From Adiantum capillus-veneris (lineage: Eukaryota; Streptophyta; Polypodiopsida; Polypodiales; Pteridaceae), in assembly GCA_014529385.2 (NCBI GenBank), contig CM043966.1, positions 92,300,587 through 92,364,586 of the forward strand: a stretch of 64,000 nt of DNA, in the 5' to 3' direction. The translations under genes and the position numbers were made by a program. Position 1 is the stretch's first letter. Each line of letters opens with the position of its first letter. Positions 1 through 9,289 of this stretch are shown in pieces. The notes below the pieces were generated by a model that saw only the letters and a list, made by a program, of their open reading frames with translations, did not search any database and was not told the DNA's origin.

Positions 1-318
1 CATGGCATGTATGGCATGCGCAATCACTACTTTTTGACACATGTTGTGTATGGTCTAGCTTGTGGAATCATAGACCCACGCCAGTTGCCACAATATGAAA
101 AACATGATCTATTGAAACAAAAGCAGCTAATCATTCAACTTATAGAAGAGGCCCTATAGGTTGAGGCAACAAAGGAGACCCAACTGCTCGACCTCAACGT
201 GCTTGTGACGGATGCTGATGACAAAAGGCGTCATTCAAAGAGACCAAGGCACGAGGAAGAGGGTCCTTCAAATAAGGGCAAGAGGCCAGAATATTTTGTA
301 TCATTTTCAAATGACTAG
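1..318 (+). pseudogene. Unrecognised coding remnant, truncated by window edge
   Basis: Frame 1 is open from the first base to a TAG at 316-318, with one internal TAG at 157-159. The translation looks protein-like: a hydrophobic N-terminal part, then a basic and acidic low-complexity tail with several K/R-R clusters that could act as a nuclear signal. No family is recognised. It may be the last exon of a decayed gene or transposon protein that continues to the left. No promoter or start is visible. The protein-like composition is seen directly; the pseudogene status is inferred from the internal stop. Confidence 0.35.
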
Positions 319-454
319 AAATAAATAGAATGTATTTGTTTTATGCATCAAAGCTAGATTGATTATGTAACAATGTCTTGCAGTGTTTTTTTTGTTGCAA
401 CCATCATTCACAATATGAAAAGTTGAGATTACATCGATTCTTTTAGATACATTA

Positions 455-1684
455 AGTTTGTTATTTGAATCATGCTATGGCTAAGAGTTATGACATAACT
501 TCCAAGGGTGTTGTCCAAACCCTTTCGAAGTGTTGTTTTTGTAGTTGCCAATCCGCATGTTGCCTAGTCACAGACGATAACTCCCATGTCTCCTTTCTTT
601 GCCATTTTTTGGCTAATCTCACCGAATGGCCAATTTGCCATTTGTTTGACTTGCTCCTTGTGATGTGACTTGTGCATTAGTTTTCGATATGTCCATTGGT
701 GTAGCTCCTCTAAGCTATTTTCTTTGTTCGCATCACCTCCATGTCAAGTGTGACTGAAATAACCAGCACAAGCTTGGTAGTGTGTTTTTTCCATGCCCTG
801 TGTAGACCAAACACCCAAGCTTCCATATTGCCTTGCAAAGCAAGGCATGTTGTTAAAAATGATGTGCTACACACAAAGCATGCAGACATTATGAGAATGA
901 TTATTTGCATTTCAAAAGATTATCATGTCTTCAAACAAATTACAGTACCATGTAGTGAGTAATATGTTGATTTGTCCACGTACTTATGAATGTTTTGTGG
1001 TAGGTCTCCACGACTTCTTGGAAGTTTGTATAGTCTCCATCAATCCATGAATTCAATTTGCAAAACCTGAATATTTTGTCCAAAGTTTTCCATACCTTCA
1101 CTTTCTGAGTCCTTCAACTGCACCATTGTTTGCATGGTCAACTACAGCATTGTGCAGATCTTTCCACCTGTTGTATCTTAATGCTTGTCTTTCTTGTGCA
1201 CTTTGGCTTTTGCATTGTTGTCTAGTTGTGGGCACTGAAAGGAAGAGTCGGGATTTCACACCACCAATGGACAACTTCTTTGGAACATCCCGGACATTTT
1301 TTGATCTCTTCTTATCCAGCTCTATCTTAACGTGTCCTCCGTGCAAACCCATTTTTGAGAAGGCCGTCTCTAAGGCTAAGATTGCCCTTTGCTTCATAGA
1401 GAGAGGTCGACTGGTCCAAGAAAAACACATGTAGAGAAACATTAGTTTTTCTATTATTCTACAAACTGCATGCATTGTGCATATGTGTACTCTAGATAGT
1501 GGGATATCCAAAATGGGTCGACATTTAGGGTCGTGCAGATGCCTATCCCAAGCTCTCCTCCAAAATACAAGAAAAGGCTTTTGCTTGTTGCTCCTTTGGA
1601 AATGCTGTACATGCATTTCAAGGTTTTTAGGTCTCCAGCCATGTGCCACTCAACATTATAGGATCCCATGGCCTCCACATCCAA
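455..1684 (-). pseudogene. Decayed gene of an uncharacterised protein family
   Basis: On the minus strand, several adjacent frames read as one broken protein. From 1684 to about 1570 one frame carries WHMAGDLKTLKCMYSISKG. The neighbouring frame then continues from about 1560 to 1098 and includes DPKCRPILDIPLSRVHIC and a later RWKDLHNAV block. After several breaks, the motif GSLGVWSTQGMEKTHYQA appears near 830-780, followed by a long open stretch to about 455 with one stop. The order of motifs recalls large uncharacterised, possibly transposon-derived proteins found in some lower plants and animals. That is an impression from memory, not a search result. At least one frameshift near 1560 and several stops make it non-functional. 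No catalytic motif is recognised. Confidence 0.45.
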
Positions 1685-1847
1685 TTTCTTTCCATTTCTC
1701 TGCTCACTTATTGTTTTTGGTATGTTTGTTTAATGAAAAACCCAATTCAATATATCGAAGATCTCAATGGGCACTTGAAAGGATAATCTTTAACTTTTTA
1801 CAAAGCACATTCAAAAGCATTCAACTCAAACATAACGATAAATTATC

Positions 1848-2299
1848 TCAAACATAACTTCTACGAACCTTGAACATCGCAAGAAGGAAAATGTTGTGCT
1901 CAGATTGCACACTAAAGTTTTGAGGAACATTTGGTCCAATGCTTGCATCTAGAGCTCTATTAATAAGTGTGATTATGACTCGCTCAACCTTTGTCTCCTT
2001 TACAAGCTCGCACTCATCTACCTTGATGACAAACTTCAGGACGCTCATTCACTCTTCAGCAGTGACATCGAACAACTGCACAATGCATAATTGTAGCGCG
2101 ATGATATCATAAAGAATATTGTTATAATTGTCATAGACCATTTCTTCTCCTTTTGGCGATCTGTATATTGATTCAATGTGGAAGGACTTCCTAGATTTTG
2201 AAGCACCTCCTCATCGACTTCCCGTCTTGTTTTTTGAATAGAGAAAGGGTTTGGAAGAAGGGTGTGCATGATGGAGAACTTTTTGACATGTCTTTGCAT
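1848..2299 (-). pseudogene. Possible upstream exons of the same decayed gene
   Basis: Two minus-strand open stretches (2299-2045 and 2048-1848) lie directly upstream, in gene order, of the decayed gene at 455-1684 and on the same strand. The second begins with a mixed hydrophobic and charged segment around VIKVDECELVKETKVERVI that reads like real protein. The first is weaker. They may be earlier parts of the same gene. No start codon context, intron borders or known domain can be assigned, and chance open frames cannot be excluded. Confidence 0.25.
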
Positions 2300-2326
2300 A
2301 GACCTGAGTAAGAGGATTTAAGAATC

Positions 2327-2402
2327 AAAACCCTTTTCTAGTGGAACAACACTGCAAATGATGCAAAACCCTTTTCTAGTGGAACAACACTGCAAATGAT
2401 GC
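2327..2402. repeat. Perfect 38-bp tandem duplication
   Basis: Bases 2327-2364 are repeated without change at 2365-2402, just outside the left LTR of element A. The identity points to a recent local duplication. Confidence 0.9.
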
Positions 2403-2430
2403 TACATACTTGAAAATGGCAGCATATCCC

Positions 2431-2670
2431 TATTGGGTGAAGAAGGGAGTGAGGGAATCTATAGACACGCACTTTGTTATTAAGAGTTCAAGTGTGATTA
2501 TGAGAGAAATATACAAGTCTCCCTAAGTACAACGTACCACTACACATGCATATAGTGTGTATATGTGGTTACACGGGGAAAAAACCTCTAGCCAGCACTA
2601 GAGTAAAAAGTGCCCGTGTAAAGGGAAACGGTTCACATCAAAACTACCCAAGGGACACGTGAGTGTAACA
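2431..2670 (-). repeat. Element A 3' LTR
   Basis: These 240 bp match 53982-54318. The main difference is that this copy lacks about 80 bp of a CA-rich microsatellite region present in the other LTR. The end next to pol reads GTGTAACA on the plus strand, followed by the polypurine tract. The outer end reads TATTGGGTG where the other copy has TGTTGGGTG. Confidence 0.85.
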
Positions 2671-2680
2671 AACCCCCTGG
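2671..2680 (-). other. Polypurine tract of element A
   Basis: The plus strand reads AACCCCCTGG, giving CCAGGGGGTT on the element strand directly before the TGTTACAC LTR start. This is the expected place for second-strand priming. Confidence 0.7.
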
Positions 2681-2716
2681 AGTGAATGATGTGAACATGT
2701 ACAGAGAGGTGACAGA

Positions 2717-4469
2717 TCAGCCCCCACATGGTAACAAGCTTAAAGCTTTATGAAAAGCTTCAAACTTTTCCCTTGGAAGATCTTTGGTGAACAAGTCTGC
2801 CACATTGTCTTGTGTAGGTACATATGCCAAATCAATATCTCCTGCATGTAGCCACTCTCTAATGCACCTCAATGTGTTTTGTGTGAGCATGAAACACTGG
2901 ATTCCTCGCAACCGCCAATGCACTCCGACTGTCAGTGAAAATGGTCGTAGACTCATGTGGCTTCATGCATAGATCCATCAAGAGACGTCTGAGCCATACA
3001 CACTCCACCATAGCTGTGAATGATGCCCTGTACTCAGCCTCACAACTGGATGTGGCCATAGTTGGCTGCTTCTTACTCAACCATGATATGCATGATCAAC
3101 CAAGAAGAAAGAAATTGCCACTAGTGGACACTCGTGTATCATAACAACCAGCCCAATCACTATCGATAAATGTATTCAAGCATGGATGATTATCTCTACC
3201 ATAGAAGAGACCAAAGTTCATAGTGCCTTCAAGGTATCTAAAGACACGCTTCACAGCTTGCCAATGCTTAGTGCCGGGGCTATGCATAAACAACATATTG
3301 TATGTCTAGCCGAGTGTTGCATACATAAATTAAGCATCCCACAGCTTGTTGGTAGAGAGAAGTGTCAAATGCATCATCACAATCCTCAATTGAGAACCTG
3401 AATCGTGTCTCAACAGGAGTTTAAATGGACTTGTAACTGGGAAACAACATATTGTATGTTTGGCCGAGTGTTACATACATAAATTAAGCATCCCACAGCT
3501 TGTTGGTAGAGAGAAGTGTCAAATGCATCATCACAATCCTCAATTGAGAACCTGAATCCTGTCTCTACAGGAGTTGAAATGGACTTGCAATCCTCAAAAC
3601 CAAAACGATGAAGCAACTTCTCAATGTATTTTCTTGATGCATGATAATACCCCCTCAACGGAAACAAACTGGATACCAAGATAATAGCTCAAATGACCAA
3701 GATTTTTTATCTTGAAAGCTTGTTGCAAATCAACCTTTAGTTTCTCAATTTTCAGCTCACATGACCCAGTCAAAAGCATATCATCAACATAAAGAACAAG
3801 CACAATCAAGTAATTGCCATCTTTGCGTACATAAAGTGTGTTCTCAATTGGACTACATTAGAAACCAAGAGCAATCAAGTGCCGATGCATCATTTCATAC
3901 CATGTAGGTGATGCTTGCTTAAGTCCATACAAAGCCTTTCGCAAGCGACATACTTTATGCTCCTGACCTTTAATGGAAAAACCAGGAGGTTGTTTGACAT
4001 AAACCTCTTCATGTAAGTCACCATTCAATAATGTAGTTATCACATTCGATTGATGCACTTTCCAACCACGATGAGTAGCCAATGCAACCATAGTATGAAT
4101 GGTAGTCATGTGTGAAGTATGCAAAAAAGTCTCCTCATAGTCAATACCAAATTGTTGCGCATAACCTTTTGCAATAAGTCTTGCTTTATAGCGTTCAATA
4201 CTACCGATTGCATGCTTACCTTTAGGTAAGTCACATAACTCCCAAGTACCATTCTTGGAAATCGAATCCAATTCGGATTGCATAGCAGCCATCCACTCCT
4301 CATTTTCAGATGCATCTTCAAAAGATAGTGGTTCTTTATTACATGCTCTTGCAATGAGAGCTACATCCACAAAATCACTCGATACATGGCGAGTAGATGA
4401 TCTTGTTCTACCACGAAAAGGATCACTCAACTTACTATCTTGTAAAGTTTGCTTCAGCCATCTTGGCAT
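2717..4469 (-). pseudogene. Element A reverse transcriptase and RNase H
   Basis: Copia RT and RNase H on the minus strand, in several open pieces. RT landmarks are ERYKARLIAKGY (near 4190-4150), YVKQPPGF, LYGLKQASPTWY and the catalytic YVDDMLLTG (near 3790). RNase H landmarks are SDWAGCYDTRVSTSGN, CEAEYRASFTAMVE and HIEVHYH-like residues, and the end reads DIDLAYVPTQDNVADLFTK. The segment before GSIERYKARL is shorter than in usual copia RT, where a W-V-Y-K stretch is expected, so a deletion is likely. A 154-bp duplication (3288-3595) and several stops break the frame. In a working element this would be the C-terminal half of one polyprotein, copying RNA to DNA in cytoplasmic particles. Confidence 0.85.
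3288..3595 (-). repeat. 154-bp tandem duplication inside element A pol
   Basis: Bases 3288-3441 are repeated at 3442-3595 with only a few differences. The duplicated coding segment lies between the RT and RNase H regions of element A. Because 154 is not a multiple of three, it shifts the frame. Confidence 0.85.
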
Positions 4470-4604
4470 TGCTTATGCATCCCTGATAGAAGTGCGTTCC
4501 TTATGTAATTCATGATCAACTTGTACATCATCAATGGGCTGAACTTCATGCTGATTTTCAGCCATGTTTGGATGCAAATTTTCAGCTCTTTGAACCTCAT
4601 TTCG

Positions 4605-4850
4605 CTACTCTACATGGTCATTATCCAATGTACCACTTTGAAACAAAGGCATAAGTGTATCAAACATATCTTGTGACCCAATAGTTGGCCGTGTTTTACA
4701 TTCAAGCAAGGGATGGGCTGAATTTTCAGCAAATACCACATCACAACTTACAACAATCTTGTCCGTTAATGGATGATACAAACGATAACCTTTACTTTCA
4801 GCACTATAGACCACAAAGATACATTTTATAGCCTTGTCTTGCAGTTTGTG
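4605..4850 (-). pseudogene. Element A integrase C-terminal part
   Basis: The minus strand reads KLQDKAIKCIFVVYSAESKG and then RLYHP, the conserved block after the copia integrase core. The open frame continues to a stop near 4605. At about 4850 the coding sequence stops matching and the LTR of element C begins; the preceding part of integrase resumes at 43305. The host element is therefore split exactly here by C. Confidence 0.85.
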
Positions 4851-4854
4851 ACGT

Positions 4855-4988
4855 TGGAGAGGGGGAATGGGGAACACACCCGACACACACGCAATGGCCC
4901 CTATATAGCTCAGGGTATTCACAGCACACTTGTCTCTCGAAAAAATCTTCAAAAAAAGAAACTCACCCTAGCAGGGCCTCACTTATAC
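4855..4988 (-). repeat. Element C 3' LTR, outer part
   Basis: This stretch matches 21646-21778 in the other LTR of C, starting at TGGAGAGGGGG. It is cut off by the TG end of element B at 4989. The rest of this LTR resumes after B at 17779. The bases ATAC at 4985-4988 are duplicated at 17775-17778. Confidence 0.85.
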
Positions 4989-6692
4989 TGATAGCCATTT
5001 TTCGGCTCTTTGTAATTGCCACAGTGAGTTACCTCACCCTACCAAAATCACCCAAACACTGTGGCTATCCCTACCATTTCACTGTATATAGGCGTGCGTG
5101 AGTCACGGGACTTTTCCCATATCTCCTTACTGAAATAAAAAACCCTCAATTAGCTAGTCATTGGGCTAGTTGAGCCAAAAAAATAAAAAATATAAAAACT
5201 ATAAGTATATTATGGCCCATGCGTATGTAAATATTTCTTTGTATATAGGACCTAAATAAAATATTTTTTCATAATTATTTTGGTATTTATTTAAATATTT
5301 CTACCTAGGTGTGTGTTATTTATGCTCTGTACATTGCCTCACCATTACCACAATTTTTCTTACCATTTTTCATACTCTTTATTCCATATAGAAATATTTT
5401 CATGTAAGCTTCTCTTATATTTGGTGTAACTCCACCCCAACAAAAATCCAAAAAAACTAGTTTTATTTATGTGTATATTTTTTCACTATTGTGATTTTTC
5501 CCTTCCTACATCTATTTTGTTTTTTCTATAAAAAATTAGAACACCAAAAATATTTATCTTTTTGTGGTAGCCTCATAATGAGAGAGATTTCTTTTGACCC
5601 CTTTATATTTTTTCCACTTATATTATTTATATTTGACATGTACATATTTTTTAGACCCTTCAATATTTGATTTTCTTAGTTGTACTATTCACTTATATCA
5701 TGATCTCAACAATATCTTCAATTATAGACCTACCAAATAAGGTCAAGGGTAGGTGGCATGCATACATGAACTATGGAGGGCTCACTCTTGGAGGTATTCA
5801 AAAGAAGGACCCCACAAGGACCTTGTGCAGTGGAAAAAAACGGTCGGTTTTGCTAAATTTTTAAAGTTCACTCGCTCTCTGAATTGGAAAAGGTGATACA
5901 AACAAAAGTTGTAGCTCGTGGGCTGAACTTTTGCCTCAAATTTTTTCATATTTTTTTGAGCTACGAGCTATGAGCTATGATTTTATTAGTGGGACCCAGT
6001 TTTCCCATGTTATGCAAGCACACTCTCTCTTCCACTTTATCATTTTCCTCTTTCACACACACTTCTCCACCCATCATCCCCACCTCTCTCACCCCTCCTC
6101 TCTGCACCCTACTCACCTTCTCCTCAACCTTGAAGAATAAGAGAAACCATGGTGAACTCATACCTCCCACACACAATTCCATTCCAAAATTGATCACCTA
6201 GTCTCATTTTTCCTCCTCCAAATTACCCATATCTTTCAAAAAAACCACAAAATTCAGCCTCTTCTCTTAAAAGACAGCATCATGGTGGTTGATTACTCAG
6301 CTTCAATTACCTTGTCTCTCAAGGAAGGTCAAGAGTGGAGAAAAAATGTACCGTCAAAGCTAGTGGACCGTCAACAAGCGTCAAAATTGGCCCTACTCAA
6401 GACACTTGGAGCATCAACCTTGTAAGAAATCCACCTTTTCTTACCTCTTAAGAGTTTTTCTTCCTTATTTGTATCCTACATGGATACTCCCATTGTAAAT
6501 ATCCAATTCCATTTGTAAATTAATACTAACTCTACTAACACTAACCGACTATGAAAAGTCCTATCACCTCCATTTCTCTCCTCTCTCTTTCCCCACCAAC
6601 TTCTTGATAATTCCAAGCAAAAGAAATTAGATAAATTGCTGAAAATCTAACCCAACCATGGTTAGAGGAGTAACCCTAGACTTCAAAATTGC

Positions 6693-6700
6693 TATAAAAG
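6693..6700 (+). promoter_or_regulatory. TATA box of B-family LTR
   Basis: TATAAAAG in a GC-richer context, conserved at the same place in the 3' LTR and in the solo LTR. It is the likely core promoter for element transcription and lies about 930 bp before the LTR end. Confidence 0.65.
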
Positions 6701-7357
6701 GAGGGTGTAGCTAGCACAAAAAGGGGGAGCCATAAGCAAGAGCACTATGCTATAGCTTGAGAAGCCAAGCTCAACCTCTCTAGAAGGAGCTCTTGAGTGG
6801 AAGCTCATTGTCTTATGCATGTGCATGTGTTGTAATAGGGGATTAGCAAGGGAACTCTATGCCATTGTAAGAGAGAGAGTGATCATTCAATTGAGAGTAG
6901 GAAATCTATCATTTCTCCTACTAGTGTAAGCCCAACATTTGTTGAATCAAGGAGGGTGGATTTGGACTAAGCTTGGATATTTTGTCTCCCTTCCAACGTG
7001 AAGTAATGGACAACAATGATGCGTAAGTGTCTTGGTGTTTTTTGTTAAATTCTTGATAGCTTGTCTTTGGTGTTGTCACCAATCTAGCCATAAATCCCAC
7101 ATACTGTAAGAGGGCGACAGGGTGGAGAGGACTCCCCTGGCCTTAAGACAGTGAGTGGGGTGGCTTTTCTTGTGATGTGTTGTGGTGTAATTTACTCAAG
7201 CTATGATGAACAAATACTAATATCTTTTTGATTGGTCATGACAGATTTGTAAGAAGGTATTAGTGCAACAAACACCCCCTCCCCCTTCTCTCTCTTTCTT
7301 ACATATATAATTGTGTTTGCTTGATCATTGCCAATACGTTTCAAAGCAGCCGGAGCA

Positions 7358-7360
<3 letters not shown>

Positions 7361-7445
<85 letters not shown>
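7361..7445. repeat. CT microsatellite in B 5' LTR
   Basis: An uninterrupted TC run of about 85 bp. The equivalent runs are about 61 bp in the 3' LTR and 60 bp in the solo LTR, so the tract varies in length between copies. Confidence 0.95.
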
Positions 7446-7447
<2 letters not shown>

Positions 7448-7623
7448 ACGGGTCCTAGTTCGCATCCAAAACTAGGTGGTGCCCCAAATTTGTGTAGGGT
7501 TAGGTTGCGGGTTTGTGTGTGTCTTTGTTATTTTTTTCCAACCCCAACCCATTGAGCAGCACGGGAGCCTTGAAGGGTATCTAGAGGTTGCTCTTCTTGT
7601 TGCCCGCCCCGGACCGCCTCAAA

Positions 7624-7642
7624 TTGGTGCCCCCACTGAGGA
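7624..7642 (+). other. Primer-binding site of element B
   Basis: TTGGTGCCCCCACTGAGGA lies two bases after the LTR end. Nearly the same site follows the E LTR (34585) and, reversed, the C LTR (21624-21640). The matching tRNA was not identified; it differs from the initiator-Met site used by F. Confidence 0.75.
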
Positions 7643-7695
7643 CGGCTTGTGTATTTTTGTGTAGAATCAACTTTTAGCATAGTCAAGTAGTTTGC

Positions 7696-7908
7696 ATGAA
7701 TCACGAAAATTTGTATGATCCCTTCATTCCCATTGCAAGGCAAAAGGTACACATAATTGTTAGTACTAAGTTGCAATTTCAACGTGTCATTCATAGAATT
7801 TTAGGTCCTCTTAGGTTGGCCGAGATAAACGCTTCAGTAAATCCTTTTATTTTGCCTCTCATTAGGTACGACCTTAGTTTGGACGTCTATATTTTTGTTT
7901 TGTTTTAA
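7696..7908 (+). CDS. Element B leader ORF 1 (unknown, paired)
   Basis: A 70-codon ORF between PBS and gag. It matches the next ORF from Met to the last residue with only a two-residue length difference. The last 36 residues (35-70) align without gaps to leader ORF 2 and to a sequence in the E leader (35198-35308). Eleven columns are invariant in all three: G3, R6, E9, A12, S13, P16, L19, L21, V30, I32 and L35 of that block. It ends in alternating hydrophobic residues (YIFVLF). No known domain is recognised. Ogre elements of the Tat branch are known to carry an extra ORF before gag, but homology to it is not shown here. Both leader ORFs share a frame, separated by two stops. Confidence 0.55.
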   Translation: MNHENLYDPFIPIARQKVHIIVSTKLQFQRVIHRILGPLRLAEINASVNPFILPLIRYDLSLDVYIFVLF

Positions 7909-7929
7909 GCATTAGGTCATGCATAGACC

Positions 7930-8148
7930 ATGGATAATGGCCCAGGAATAGAGTTTTTCCCCTTCCATTTCACTCCACACATTAGAATAAACATTGCAAT
8001 TAGTAGGAAAATCCATTTTCAACAACATATGGTGTTCATGTTTGGTGCCCAAAGAGTAGGAGAAATTCTCGCATCACCAAACCCTGTCATCCTATCTCTT
8101 ATTGATTATCATAGGTCGTTTGATGTGAATATCTTTATTTTGTTGTAG
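7930..8148 (+). CDS. Element B leader ORF 2 (paralogue of ORF 1)
   Basis: A 72-codon ORF, 21 bp after leader ORF 1 and 85 bp before gag. Residues 37-72 align gap-free with residues 35-70 of ORF 1 and with all 36 residues of the E-leader copy. It is much closer in protein than in DNA, which suggests an old duplication kept by selection on the protein. It ends NIFILL, like the IFVLF end of ORF 1. Function is unknown. The strongly hydrophobic, beta-like C-terminal pattern and the Arg and Glu residues suggest a small folded domain rather than a membrane anchor; that is inference. Confidence 0.55.
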   Translation: MDNGPGIEFFPFHFTPHIRINIAISRKIHFQQHMVFMFGAQRVGEILASPNPVILSLIDYHRSFDVNIFILL

Positions 8149-8233
8149 AATAGATTGCAAGCTAGAAAACATTATTGTGTAAATCTTTTTAAGAAAGAAA
8201 AACAAAAACGGATGTCACTTTGAAATCAATTCA

Positions 8234-9289
8234 ATGGAAAGCCAACGCCAAATGTCTGGATATCTTCTTTTCTTTGCAGAGCCTGGAGAGGATGCAGAAT
8301 TATTTTTAGCAAATTTCAAGATGTCTTGCCGTATCAAGAGGATAGTAACCGATCAAGAACGTGTAGAAATGTTTGAGGTGGTCCTTAGGAAAGATGCTAG
8401 TACTTGGTTTGACTCTTTGCCTGAGGAAGTTAAGGGGAATTACAGAGAAGTTTTGAATCGTTTTAAGAGATACTTCTTTGATCCCCAAAACACTCAAAAA
8501 CTATGGCAAGACATTGTTTCTCATAAGCAAAAAGACTTAGATGACTACTACTTGTACAAGCAAGAGTTTCTACGTCTTTGGGCTCTATGGATACGAAATG
8601 TTGCTAACCCTGGTGATGGTGCAGAATTTTTAAAGAAGGAGAGGTTCATAGCCGGACTCTTTCCTGACCTTAAGGTAAAAGTTGAGGCGGGTGCAACTGC
8701 TACTTTTGATGCAGCAGAAACTAGGGCTGCTGAGAAGTATAGGAAACTCAAGTGCTTAAGGGGAGAGATTCCAATAGAAGGTCTTAGACCCAAAGGTAAG
8801 TCACAAGCATCAACATCTAGGGAGATTCCTGAGGTAACGGCTGAAGTGATTGAGAAGTTAAATGAATCTTTAAGCAGCCTGTCAATTCACCTTGCACAAG
8901 TTGTAGGTCCAAAGGGACAAGCAAAGAAGTCAGAAGACAAAGAGCCACGAATTAGGAGAGTCTTGCAATGTTGGAATTGCGGAGAGTCTGCACATGGGAT
9001 GTATAATTGTCCTTGGCCCCGTGGAGAGCCAGGGAGACCTAACTTGAATTACCCAGTGATGAATGCAGGAGAAGGAGCTGGTCAACAACCAAGGCTTCTA
9101 CAAAGGCCAAATGGACCAAGACCACCTACACAAGGGGTAGAAGGAGTTCCACCTTTGCCAGATCCAAATGTGCATGTGGTAGAGGTGACAAATTCAAATG
9201 AGGTTGATATGGAAGCCAATGGCATTAAGCGTGGCCAAGGGAAAGGTAAAGAGAAAGAAGGAGTCACATCACAGAGTGACCATGGATAA
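8234..9289 (+). CDS. Element B Gag
   Basis: A 351-residue capsid-nucleocapsid protein. Residues about 1-190 form a Ty3/gypsy retrotransposon Gag domain with W-F-D-S-L-P, F-K-R-Y-F and F-L-K-K-E-R-F blocks. A single CCHC zinc knuckle (CWNCGESAHGMYNC, about residues 248-261) follows for RNA packaging, then a proline-rich and basic tail. The ATG at 8234 is the first in frame before the domain. The TAA at 9287-9289 is followed by open sequence in the same frame that runs into protease, so it is either a read-through stop or a mutation. Confidence 0.88.
   Translation: MESQRQMSGYLLFFAEPGEDAELFLANFKMSCRIKRIVTDQERVEMFEVVLRKDASTWFDSLPEEVKGNYREVLNRFKRYFFDPQNTQKLWQDIVSHKQKDLDDYYLYKQEFLRLWALWIRNVANPGDGAEFLKKERFIAGLFPDLKVKVEAGATATFDAAETRAAEKYRKLKCLRGEIPIEGLRPKGKSQASTSREIPEVTAEVIEKLNESLSSLSIHLAQVVGPKGQAKKSEDKEPRIRRVLQCWNCGESAHGMYNCPWPRGEPGRPNLNYPVMNAGEGAGQQPRLLQRPNGPRPPTQGVEGVPPLPDPNVHVVEVTNSNEVDMEANGIKRGQGKGKEKEGVTSQSDHG

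Larger units (their letters stand above)
4989..7621 (+). repeat. Element B 5' LTR
   Basis: A 2,633-bp LTR from TGATAGCC to CCGCCTCA, nearly identical to 15155-17774 and clearly related to the solo LTR at 50288-52990. It contains a TATA box at 6693 and a CT microsatellite at 7361. The small number of differences from the 3' LTR implies a fairly recent insertion. Confidence 0.92.

Noticed and set aside
1477-1857. A 126-codon plus-strand ORF
   Set aside because: It is antisense to the better supported decayed minus-strand gene and has no motif of its own.
5961-6201. Open frames on both strands in the B LTR (also at 16109-16379 and 51242-51512)
   Set aside because: They are conserved only because LTR copies are near identical. 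They overlap on both strands and lack any motif.
7328-7664. Open frames made of Ser-Leu repeats
   Set aside because: They are translations of the CT microsatellite in the B LTR and have no protein-like flanks.
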